From contig BOCB01000033.1 of NCBI GenBank assembly GCA_026002695.1, positions 1 through 17,073 on the forward strand: DNA of 17,073 nucleotides, written 5' to 3'. The position numbers were made by a program, and so were the translations under genes. Source of the stretch: Synergistales bacterium. GTDB lineage: Bacteria; Synergistota; Synergistia; Synergistales; Synergistaceae. Shown here one piece after another: positions 5,996-11,728 of this stretch; position 1 is the stretch's first letter, and every line of letters begins with the position of its first letter. Below the pieces are notes generated by a model that was given only the letters and a program-made list of their open reading frames with translations, ran no database searches and was not told the DNA's origin.

Positions 5996-6181
5996 ATGGA
6001 CTTTCGCGATGTCGAAAGGATTATCAAAGATGACGGATGGTATTATTATGAGACAAGGGGCGCTCATTATCATTACAAACACCCGTCAAAACAAGTGAAG
6101 GTCACTATTCCGTATCATAAAGGCGACCTGAATATAAAGACAGTGAAGTCAATATTCAGGCAAGCAGGCATAACGCGATAA
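5996..6181 (+). CDS. hicA: HicA-type toxin, pair 1
   Basis: A 61-residue protein with the HicA double-stranded-RNA-binding-like fold: MDFRDVERIIKDDGW, then RGAHYHYKHP with the catalytic His, VTIPYHKGDLNIKTVKSIFRQAGI as the C-terminal strand and helix. HicA toxins cleave mRNA. ATG 5996 has AGGAGGG at 5983-5989, 6 bases upstream; the in-frame TTG at 5978 was rejected. All expected conserved residues seem present. It lies 15 bases before hicB 1, in the usual toxin-first order, and is driven by the promoter within the 39-bp repeat. Confidence 0.92.
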   Translation: MDFRDVERIIKDDGWYYYETRGAHYHYKHPSKQVKVTIPYHKGDLNIKTVKSIFRQAGITR

Positions 6182-6196
6182 GGAGATGGTTTATGT

Positions 6197-6502
6197 ATGA
6201 AACTTGCATATCCTGCTATATTTTATCCTTGGGATGAAAGCACTGGATATACTGTCGAGGTTCCTGATCTGCCGGGGTGCGTCACAGAGGGGGACAATCT
6301 TGATGAAGCCATGCTTATGGGTATAGACGCGGCATCAGGATGGGTGCTTGCCGAACTTGAGGATGGGAGAGCCACGCCGTCCGCGAGTAAATTAGAAGAT
6401 ATTTACCCCGAAGACAGCGGTTTAGTGAACATGGTAGAGATTGATATTGATGAATACTCCGTAAAATGCGGCGACTTACAGTTGTCAATACGCCATACGT
6501 AA
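6197..6502 (+). CDS. hicB: HicB-type antitoxin, pair 1, C-terminus lost
   Basis: A 101-residue protein. Residues 1-80 match HicB closely (YPAIFYPW, GYTVEVPDLPGCVTEGD, DAASGWVLAELEDG, then MVEIDIDEYSVK). Typical members continue for 30-40 more residues with a DNA-binding domain after DEY..KYG. Here the protein ends abruptly with CGDLQLSIRHT. The bases just before and after this stop match the 3' end of the second hicB (7176-7206) in a different frame (CQYAIRKLSV). A deletion or recombination therefore seems to have removed the DNA-binding domain. The toxin-binding part should still work, but autorepression probably does not (inference). Confidence 0.88.
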   Translation: MKLAYPAIFYPWDESTGYTVEVPDLPGCVTEGDNLDEAMLMGIDAASGWVLAELEDGRATPSASKLEDIYPEDSGLVNMVEIDIDEYSVKCGDLQLSIRHT

Positions 6503-6550
6503 ACTGAGCGTGTGAAAGGAGCTGTCCCATGCCGGATGAAAAGAGAAGCA
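6485..6550 (+). repeat. 66-bp imperfect direct repeat, copy 1 (hicB end plus GT10 start)
   Basis: About 59 of 66 bases match 7176-7241. The repeat covers the last codons of hicB 2, the ribosome binding site and the first codons of the GT10 gene. In this copy the GT10 start continues only to the 39-bp repeat. Confidence 0.8.
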
Positions 6551-6591
6551 TCGTATGTCGCATTGACAATCACACGCGTTATACGCAATAA
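6529..6591 (+). pseudogene. Stump of a second GT10 fucosyltransferase 5' end
   Basis: Starting at ATG 6529 the frame reads MPDEKRSIVC and then runs through the 39-bp repeat to TAA at 6589-6591. The first residues and the upstream bases match the start of the GT10 gene (MPDKKRAIKI at 7220). This is a 5' remnant left when the second promoter-hicA-hicB segment was placed or duplicated here. It encodes no function. Confidence 0.6.
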
Positions 6592-6594
6592 TTA
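6556..6594 (+). repeat. 39-bp direct repeat, copy 2, carrying a promoter
   Basis: An exact copy of 5939-5977. It has -35 TTGACA (6563-6568) and -10 AATAAT (6587-6592), positioned to drive the second hicA-hicB pair. The palindrome of copy 1 is broken here because the right half is replaced by GGGACGG. Confidence 0.8.
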
Positions 6595-6617
6595 GGGACG
6601 GGAGGGTGGAGGCTGAC

Positions 6618-6845
6618 GTGTCGAGCGTATCAAAGCTGATACAAAAGATGAAGGAACAGCCTCACGGCATCAGATTTCAAGAGGCCGAAAAGATTCTGTT
6701 TGCTTACGGCTATAACTTCAGCAGGCAAAAGGGTTCTCATTGTCATTATATTAACTGTTCAGGTGACGTAATAACTTTAAGGAATGAAAATCCTCTCAAA
6801 AGGACGTACATTGACGATATACTGAGCCGTATAGGCGAAAAATAA
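6618..6845 (+). CDS. hicA: HicA-type toxin, pair 2
   Basis: A 75-residue HicA-like protein: KLIQKMKEQPHGIRFQEAEKIL, then GYNFSRQKGSHCHYINCSGD with the family G-S-H motif and catalytic His, and a C-terminal KRTYIDDILSRI helix. It is only distantly similar to HicA 1, so it is a different lineage rather than a recent copy. I prefer GTG 6618, with GGTGGAGG (6605-6612) five bases upstream. GTG 6606 is in frame but lies inside that binding site. It is followed 16 bases later by its hicB. Confidence 0.85.
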   Translation: MSSVSKLIQKMKEQPHGIRFQEAEKILFAYGYNFSRQKGSHCHYINCSGDVITLRNENPLKRTYIDDILSRIGEK

Positions 6846-6861
6846 AAGAGGAGCGTGGATT

Positions 6862-7206
6862 ATGAGTGTATCGGATTATATGAGGCTTCCATATAATGTT
6901 ATTATCAGGCGCATGAATGATGAGAGCGGCTCGTATTATTTCGCTCACGTCATGGAGTTTGATGGCTGCATGAGCGACGGGGATACGATAGCGGATGTTT
7001 ACGCCAATATTTACGAGGCTATGGAGGGATGGATAGAGACAAAGTTGGAAAACGGGTATCAAATTCCGGAGCCATTCTCATCCGAAAGACGCAGCGGAGC
7101 GTTCGTCGTTCATCTGCCCGGGACGTTACGCGCACGACTCACTGTAGAAGCGGAAAAAGAGGGAGTTACCCTTAATCAATACGCCCTGCGTAAACTGAGC
7201 GTGTGA
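6862..7206 (+). CDS. hicB: HicB-type antitoxin, pair 2, with C-terminal RHH domain
   Basis: A 114-residue protein. The N-terminal HicB domain has LPYNVIIRRMND, YYFAHVMEFDGCMSDGDTIADVYANI and EGWIETKLENG. The C-terminus (GAFVVHLPGTLRARLTVEAEKEGVTLNQYALRKL) is an Arc/HicB ribbon-helix-helix DNA-binding domain. GAGGAG precedes ATG 6862. It is complete, in contrast to HicB 1, so it may also control the neighbouring promoter that carries the same 39-bp repeat (inference). The GT10 gene starts 13 bases after its stop and is probably in the same transcript. Confidence 0.9.
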   Translation: MSVSDYMRLPYNVIIRRMNDESGSYYFAHVMEFDGCMSDGDTIADVYANIYEAMEGWIETKLENGYQIPEPFSSERRSGAFVVHLPGTLRARLTVEAEKEGVTLNQYALRKLSV

Positions 7207-7241
7207 AAGGATCTGTCCCATGCCGGACAAAAAGAGAGCCA
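7176..7241 (+). repeat. 66-bp imperfect direct repeat, copy 2
   Basis: The partner of 6485-6550. Here it links the intact hicB 2 end to the GT10 start. Confidence 0.8.
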
Positions 7242-8396
7242 TTAAAATAAATTACTGCGATTCCTATGATGATAAATATGCCATGTGGATCCTCGAAAAG
7301 TACCTTCCCGAGGATTATGATCCTGTCTTCTGCGATGAGCCGGACTTTCTCTTCTGTTTTCCGTTTGGTACAAACTTCATGCGGTACAAAAACTGCGTCA
7401 AGATATTCTTTTACGGCGAGAACGTAGTGCCGAATTTCAACTATTATGATTACGCAATAGGTTTCCACGATATGAAATTTAACGGCAGGCACCTCTGCCT
7501 GCCGTTTTTCAATGAATTTATCCCGCGGTTGGCGGACATTGGCAAAAAAGACCTGCCGGGGGGGGGGGATGACCCTCCAAGAGCTTGCGCCGGAGGCAGC
7601 GACAGCTCGTAAATTTTGTAACTTCATTTACAGCAATCCGGGCAATGGCAAGGGCGCGGTTCTGCGCCGCGAGTTTGCAGAGAAGCTGATGAAGTACAAG
7701 CGCGTTGACTGCCCCGGGAAAGTCCTGCACAACATGGACGGCGGCGTCAACGGCCGCGCGTCCGATGACTGGAGCGGAGGAATGATCTCGTTCACCGGAA
7801 ACTATAAATTCACCATAGCGTTCGAGAACAGCTCGCAGCTCGGTTACATCACGGAGAAGATATGCCAGCCGTTCTTAGGCCGCTCCATCCCCATCTATTG
7901 GGGCGCTCCGGACGTCACGAGTTATTTCAACCCACGGGCTTTCATAAATTGCGGCGATTACGAAACTATGGACGGCGCGATGAAAAAAGTAATCGAGCTT
8001 GACAACGACGACGACGCATACATGAACATGCTCCGCGAACAGCCGTTGAAAGATAGGGCGGTCTCGCACGCAGAGGATACGACTGCGGCAAGCTTCCTGC
8101 GCGCCATCATCGAACGCGGAAACAAGCCTTTTTACCGGGATGAAGTACACTGGGATATAATGTCGCTGCACCTTGATCAACATATCCTGAAGGTGAATTT
8201 GTTGGGTACGTGGTTTTATTATCTCTGCGTTGCGATCTTGTCCGTAATCTTCCCGAAAAAATTAGGAGCAAAGAAGAAGGCATACAGAGAGCGCTTGGAG
8301 TGTGCGCTCGACCTGCGGAAAAATTACAGCAGCATTTTTGCCGTGGCTTTGAGTAGATTGGCGTCTGTCGTCAAAGCGAAATTTCGCCGTATGTGA
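7220..8396 (+). CDS. GT10 fucosyltransferase, frame broken at poly-G tract (phase OFF)
   Basis: Two overlapping frames together encode one GT10 (alpha-1,3/4-fucosyltransferase) enzyme, which transfers fucose from GDP-fucose to N-acetylglucosamine or glucose on surface glycans. The first frame (MPDKKRAIKINYCDSY...FFYGENVVPNF) stops at 7612. The second frame carries the family signature KFTIAFENSSQLGYITEKI and IPIYWGAPDV (from 7806). They meet at an 11-G tract. With 10 or 13 G the product is one protein of about 391 residues, joined as DLPGGGMTLQEL; with 12 G, TGA follows at once. The ATG at 7512 has no ribosome site, so the second frame is not a separate gene. The basic C-terminus could bind membrane, as in H. 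pylori FutA (inference). It is probably co-transcribed with hicA-hicB 2. Confidence 0.92.
7558..7568 (+). repeat. Poly-G tract, 11 G, in the GT10 gene
   Basis: Eleven uninterrupted G residues followed by ATGACC. Removing one G, or adding two, fuses the two halves of the GT10 gene. Confidence 0.95.
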
Positions 8397-8434
8397 GGGG
8401 CGGCATAGGGCTCCTAACAATAAATCAAATCAAA

Positions 8435-8461
8435 ACCGGGCGGCCACAAGAGCCGCCCGGT
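8435..8461 (-). terminator. Rho-independent terminator of the minus-strand gene at 8502-8873
   Basis: A perfect 10-base stem, ACCGGGCGGC / GCCGCCCGGT, with a 7-base loop. On the minus strand it is followed by TTTTGATTTGATTT, on the plus strand by no T run. It lies 41 bases beyond the stop of the minus-strand gene. Confidence 0.8.
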
Positions 8462-8501
8462 ACACTTCAAAACTGCGGAATTCCGTTTCGGCGATTTACA
8501 G

Positions 8502-8873
8502 TCAGCGCAGCAGGTTCCTTCTCTCTTCCTCGTCGCCGCGAAGCTCGCTCATCATGGCGCGCTGGTTTATCCTGTTGAGCAGGGCTTGCTCGGCGAAGAG
8601 CTTCATGTCCTCGGCGGATTGCTCCGCCTTCTCCTGCACGGCCTTCTTCTTGCGGTACTCGGCTTGCTCCTTCGCGGACTTCGCCACCGATTCGAGGTGA
8701 TCGTCCATCATGCGGTCCGACGCCTTATTTACATCGTCGAGAGCCTTGCCGAAGAGCTCCATGCCCTTCTCCTGATCGGACTTCTCAGTTTTTTTGATAT
8801 TACGGGTTGCTTTCTCCCACATATCCATAAACATAGAATTGGAATTGTTGATGCCATTGATTGGAGCGCTCAT
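8502..8873 (-). CDS. Small charged helical protein of unknown function
   Basis: A 123-residue protein that I do not recognise. It begins MSAPINGINNSNSMFMDMWE and then becomes Lys/Glu/Ala-rich and almost certainly helical (EYRKKKAVQEKAEQSAEDMK), possibly a coiled coil, with no signal peptide or membrane segment. ATG 8873 is chosen because AGGAGGG stands just upstream on the minus strand; an upstream in-frame start would add 18 residues and lacks such a site. It has its own promoter and a strong terminator, so it is a stand-alone gene. Part of it (8537-8650) reappears inverted at the contig end. The NGI/NSN-rich N-terminus recalls flagellar-associated small proteins, but that is only a resemblance. 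Confidence 0.75.
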   Translation of the reverse strand: MSAPINGINNSNSMFMDMWEKATRNIKKTEKSDQEKGMELFGKALDDVNKASDRMMDDHLESVAKSAKEQAEYRKKKAVQEKAEQSAEDMKLFAEQALLNRINQRAMMSELRGDEEERRNLLR

Positions 8874-8956
8874 GCCGATCCCTCCTTGAATCTTCACGCG
8901 CAGATAAAATATTAGGACGCTTTCCATAGCGCCATGTTAAGTGTCATTACTGTAAA

Positions 8957-8984
8957 ATTATACAGCAAAAGTTTTTTTGCGCAA
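8957..8984 (-). promoter_or_regulatory. Promoter of the small charged protein gene
   Basis: Minus strand: -10 TATAAT (8957-8962), 16-base spacer, -35 TTGCGC (8979-8984). The -10 overlaps a near-palindrome CTGTAAAATTATACAG (8950-8965). The leader to ATG 8873 would be about 75 bases. The region to 9067 also has to serve the divergent aminotransferase, for which only a weak -10 (TAAAAT near 9011) is visible. Confidence 0.55.
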
Positions 8985-9067
8985 GACCTTTAACGAGCCA
9001 TTTTATATGGTAAAATCGTAAATAATGGTGTGATTTGTATTTCACTTGTGGAGGGTGTTTTCTTTTG

Positions 9068-10225
9068 ATGATCAAACCTAATCCTCTCGTCATGATTCCG
9101 GGGCCGACGCCCATCGCTCGGTCGGTAATGGAACAGCTCGGACGGGAGACTATTTCGTACAACGATCTGCGTTTCAGCGTTGAATTCAAAGGTCTTATCG
9201 AAGACATGAAATCTTTGTGGCGCTGTGAGGACGGGATGGTCTTTATCGCCGGCGGCTCAGGCACTATGGCGATGGAGATGGGCATATCCAATACCGCGTC
9301 TCGCGGCGAGAGGGTGCTTGTCTGCTCGAACGGATTTTTCGGCGACAGGTACGTGAATATCTGTGAACGTAAGGGCTTCGACCTCGACGTGATACGAGCC
9401 GAATGGGGAAAGACCGTGACGACCGAGGAGATAGAGGCGCACCTCGCTAAACGCCCGTCGTCCGTGGTCGTCGTGACGCACGTGGAGACCTCTACCGGCG
9501 TCGAGTTTCCTCTGCGCGAGGCTGCCTCGATGATAAGGGCGGGGCACCCCGACACCCTGCTCGTCGTCGACGGGGTGGCGTCTGTCGGGGGGGCGGAGTT
9601 CTACATGGACTGGGGCATCGACATAATGCTGACGTGCTCGCAGAAATGTCTCGGGGCTCCTCCCGGGCTCGGCGCGGTGTGGGCGAGTCCTCGCGCGATA
9701 CAAAAGCGCGAGAGTATGCCGACCATAGCCGAGTCTTATGTCGATTTTGTGCAGTGGATACCTGTTATGAAGGACACCATGAAATATTGGGGGACACCCG
9801 CCGTCAATATGGTATGGGCGCTGCGCGAGGGCGTGCGCCTTATAAAAGAAGAGGGGATCCCGGAGCGCGACAGACGGCACAGGCTCTACGCGGAGGCGGT
9901 GCGCCGTGCTATGGGCGCGCTCGGTTTCAAGCACAAGGCTCCGATTGAGCTTGCCTCGCCTACCGTGACAGTATTCCTATATCCGGATGAGGGCATAGAT
10001 GACGCTGCCTTCCGCGCCGCCGTCTATGACGAAGGTGCGCAGATAGCACCCTGTCAGGGGCAGTTCCTCGGCAAGGGGTTCAGGATAGGGCACATGGGCA
10101 ACATAACGCCGAGCACGATAGTGAGCTTAATTGCCGCCGTGGAAAGAGGCTGCGTCAGGCAGGGTATAAAGATAGAACTGGGAAGCGCGCTGGCCGAGGC
10201 GCAGCGGGTGTTGACAGGTGTTTAG
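9068..10225 (+). CDS. Class V PLP-dependent aminotransferase (serine/alanine-glyoxylate type)
   Basis: A 385-residue fold-type I, class V aminotransferase. The N-terminus MIKPNPLVMIPGPTPIA is the typical PGPT start of serine-pyruvate, alanine-glyoxylate and PucG-like enzymes. VFIAGGSGTMAMEM binds the PLP phosphate, VVVDGVASVGG carries the Asp that contacts the pyridine nitrogen, and TCSQKCLGAPPGLGAVWAS contains the Schiff-base Lys. The C-terminal FRIGHMGNI matches the substrate-binding RIG.MG motif. ATG 9068 fits the family N-terminus; GGAGGG at 9050-9055 is about 12 bases upstream, rather far, so the adjacent TTG at 9065 is an alternative. Cytoplasmic. The substrate (serine, alanine or ureidoglycine with glyoxylate) cannot be decided from the sequence. 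It stands alone between divergent and downstream operons. Confidence 0.92.
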   Translation: MIKPNPLVMIPGPTPIARSVMEQLGRETISYNDLRFSVEFKGLIEDMKSLWRCEDGMVFIAGGSGTMAMEMGISNTASRGERVLVCSNGFFGDRYVNICERKGFDLDVIRAEWGKTVTTEEIEAHLAKRPSSVVVVTHVETSTGVEFPLREAASMIRAGHPDTLLVVDGVASVGGAEFYMDWGIDIMLTCSQKCLGAPPGLGAVWASPRAIQKRESMPTIAESYVDFVQWIPVMKDTMKYWGTPAVNMVWALREGVRLIKEEGIPERDRRHRLYAEAVRRAMGALGFKHKAPIELASPTVTVFLYPDEGIDDAAFRAAVYDEGAQIAPCQGQFLGKGFRIGHMGNITPSTIVSLIAAVERGCVRQGIKIELGSALAEAQRVLTGV

Positions 10226-10278
10226 GGGCTTATCTTTACCCGTTATTATTTTTTTGAAAGGGAGTAAGTCACGGGGGT

Positions 10279-10320
10279 ACAGGAAGTACTGGTTTGGGGG
10301 GCACAGGAAGTACTGGTTTG
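10279..10320 (+). repeat. Direct repeat, 18-bp unit with 24-bp period
   Basis: ACAGGAAGTACTGGTTTG occurs at 10279-10296 and again exactly at 10303-10320. The unit contains the palindrome AGTACT. Function unknown. Confidence 0.8.
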
Positions 10321-10381
10321 CGATTAGGGCTTTATGAAAGTTGATTAATCACCGGACGGAATTTTGCCGTTTTGTAACGTA

Positions 10382-10408
10382 TAGGGGCGACCGCCTCGGT
10401 CGCCCCTA
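10382..10408. repeat. Dispersed REP-like hairpin, TAGGGGCGACC family
   Basis: Arms TAGGGGCGACCG and CGGTCGCCCCTA form a perfect 12-base stem with loop CCT. The hairpin is followed by AACAATAAATC, a tail also found near 8411-8426 and, with one change, at 14907-14922. Related hairpins flank the element at 16608-16753. There is no T run, so it is a repeat rather than a terminator. Confidence 0.75.
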
Positions 10409-10450
10409 ACAATAAATCGCTTTCCTGTAATTTTAGAAAGGAAGTTAAAT

Positions 10451-11725
10451 ATGTCGAAAAGGAATAATGAGCCTAAAGAATTGAAACAAACGGATTTCAG
10501 GGAGAAAAAGTCCTTCAGGTCATTGCTGACGGCGGCGGCTGTTTTGGTTGCGGCGGCGATTTTCGTCGTGCCTTACCTTGCGGCGAAGAAGCCGTACATG
10601 AGGGCGGAGGCCGACGCGCAGCAGGCGCCGCTTGTCGTGCTGCAGGTCGTTGCCTTGGCCGACCTCTCGCACACAAGCGAGTACGTCGGCAGGGTGGAGG
10701 CCATACAGTCCGTATCGGTGAAGCCCCAGGTGGCGGGAGAGATAACCCGCGTCCACTTCAGGGAAGGTTCCGTGGTAAGGGCGGGGCAGCCGCTCTTTTC
10801 AATAGACGGCAGTCAGTACAGCGCCACGGTGGAGCTCAGGAGGGCCGCCTTGGCAAGCGCGACGGCGGCGCGGGACAACGCCGTCAAGTACCTCGCGAGG
10901 CTCAACGCGTCGGATAAGCGCAGCGTTTCGGAGGCTGACCGCGACTCAGCGGAGAACGCCGTCCGGCAGGCCGAGGCGAGCGTGGCTCAATCCCGCGCGT
11001 CGCTCAAACTCGCGGAGATAGACCTCGCTCACGCGAGCATAAGGTCCCCGATAACAGGCCGCGTAGGCAAGGCCGCCTACACAAAGGGAAATTACGTCAC
11101 CCCGGCGGGCGGCGCGCTGGCCGACATAGTGCAGGTCGATCCTGTGCGCGTCGCGTTCGCCATGCCGGACAAGGAATATATAGCCCATAGCGGCAAGAGG
11201 GCGGGCGCTTCCTACGACATGAAGCTGCGCCTCGCCGACGGGAGCGAGTATCCCGTAAGGGGCGAGCCCGATTTTGAGGACAACGTGATGAACTCGTCGA
11301 CGGGCACGATCGCCGTTGCCTTCCGTTTCGCCAACGAGGACGGTCAGCTCGTCCCGGGTGAGATGGTCAGAGTCTCGATGAGCGCCGCCGAGCGCTCCGT
11401 AGCGCCCGTCATACCGCAGGAGGCGCTGATGACCGACGCGAAGGGCGATTATGTCTACACGGTGGACGGCTCCGACACGGTCAAGGAGACGAGGGTCGAA
11501 CTCGGCGGCGAGTACGGAACCATGACGGAGGTTCGCTCCGGTCTCGATGGCGGCGAAAAGGTCATAGTGAGCGGCTTGCAGTCAGCGCGCGCCGGTTCCC
11601 CTGTGAAGGTGCTCGAGACCAAGGATCCGGCGCTTCAGTTGAAGACCCCGGCTCAGGCGGCGATGGAATCAGGTTACGACCCTAAGATAATATCGAGCGC
11701 GGACGTCGCGGACAAGGCAAAATAG
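10451..11725 (+). CDS. RND efflux periplasmic adaptor (AcrA/MexA type)
   Basis: A 424-residue membrane fusion protein that bridges the RND pump and the outer-membrane channel in the periplasm. Residues ~24-47 are a hydrophobic N-terminal anchor; there is no lipobox Cys, unlike AcrA/MexA, so it is anchored by this helix. Next come the barrel-sandwich half-motif VKPQVAGEITRVHFREGSVVRAGQPLF, a long alpha-hairpin rich in Ala and Arg (about 115-190), and the second half-motif IRSPITGRVGKAAYTKGNYV. These are followed by the beta-barrel and membrane-proximal domains (VIPQEALMTDAKGDYVYTV). AAAGGAAG precedes the start. First gene of an operon with the pump (3 bases between them) and channel. Substrates are unknown. 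No regulator gene is adjacent in this window. Confidence 0.95.
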   Translation: MSKRNNEPKELKQTDFREKKSFRSLLTAAAVLVAAAIFVVPYLAAKKPYMRAEADAQQAPLVVLQVVALADLSHTSEYVGRVEAIQSVSVKPQVAGEITRVHFREGSVVRAGQPLFSIDGSQYSATVELRRAALASATAARDNAVKYLARLNASDKRSVSEADRDSAENAVRQAEASVAQSRASLKLAEIDLAHASIRSPITGRVGKAAYTKGNYVTPAGGALADIVQVDPVRVAFAMPDKEYIAHSGKRAGASYDMKLRLADGSEYPVRGEPDFEDNVMNSSTGTIAVAFRFANEDGQLVPGEMVRVSMSAAERSVAPVIPQEALMTDAKGDYVYTVDGSDTVKETRVELGGEYGTMTEVRSGLDGGEKVIVSGLQSARAGSPVKVLETKDPALQLKTPAQAAMESGYDPKIISSADVADKAK

Positions 11726-11728
11726 ATT

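Larger units (their letters stand above)
10226..10450. other. Intergenic region with tandem repeat and hairpin, no gene
   Basis: No credible gene is present. The stretch holds a 24-base-period direct repeat (10279-10320), a perfect hairpin (10382-10408) and the ribosome binding site AAAGGAAG of the adaptor gene. Just after the aminotransferase stop, a G-rich segment and a T run (10226-10256) could form a weak terminator. Confidence 0.5.

Noticed and set aside
7512..8396. Catalytic half of the GT10 gene as an independent gene starting at ATG 7512
   Set aside because: No ribosome binding site precedes 7512 and the first 17 codons are an out-of-frame reading of the upstream half; the conserved protein spans the tract.
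8435..8461. Hairpin as terminator of the plus-strand GT10 gene
   Set aside because: The T run follows only on the minus strand; on the plus strand the stem is followed by ACACTTC.
9587..9593. Seven-G run in the aminotransferase gene as a further phase switch
   Set aside because: Seven G falls short of the length at which slippage is usually frequent, the frame is intact and the gene is metabolic.
9257..9934. Long minus-strand open frame of 225 codons opposite the aminotransferase
   Set aside because: It is rich in Arg, His and Pro as expected from the complement of a GC-rich gene, has no family motif and no start signals.
10382..10408. Perfect hairpin as a riboswitch or terminator upstream of the efflux operon
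   Set aside because: It has no T run and no riboswitch-like conserved core, and related copies elsewhere show it is a dispersed repeat.
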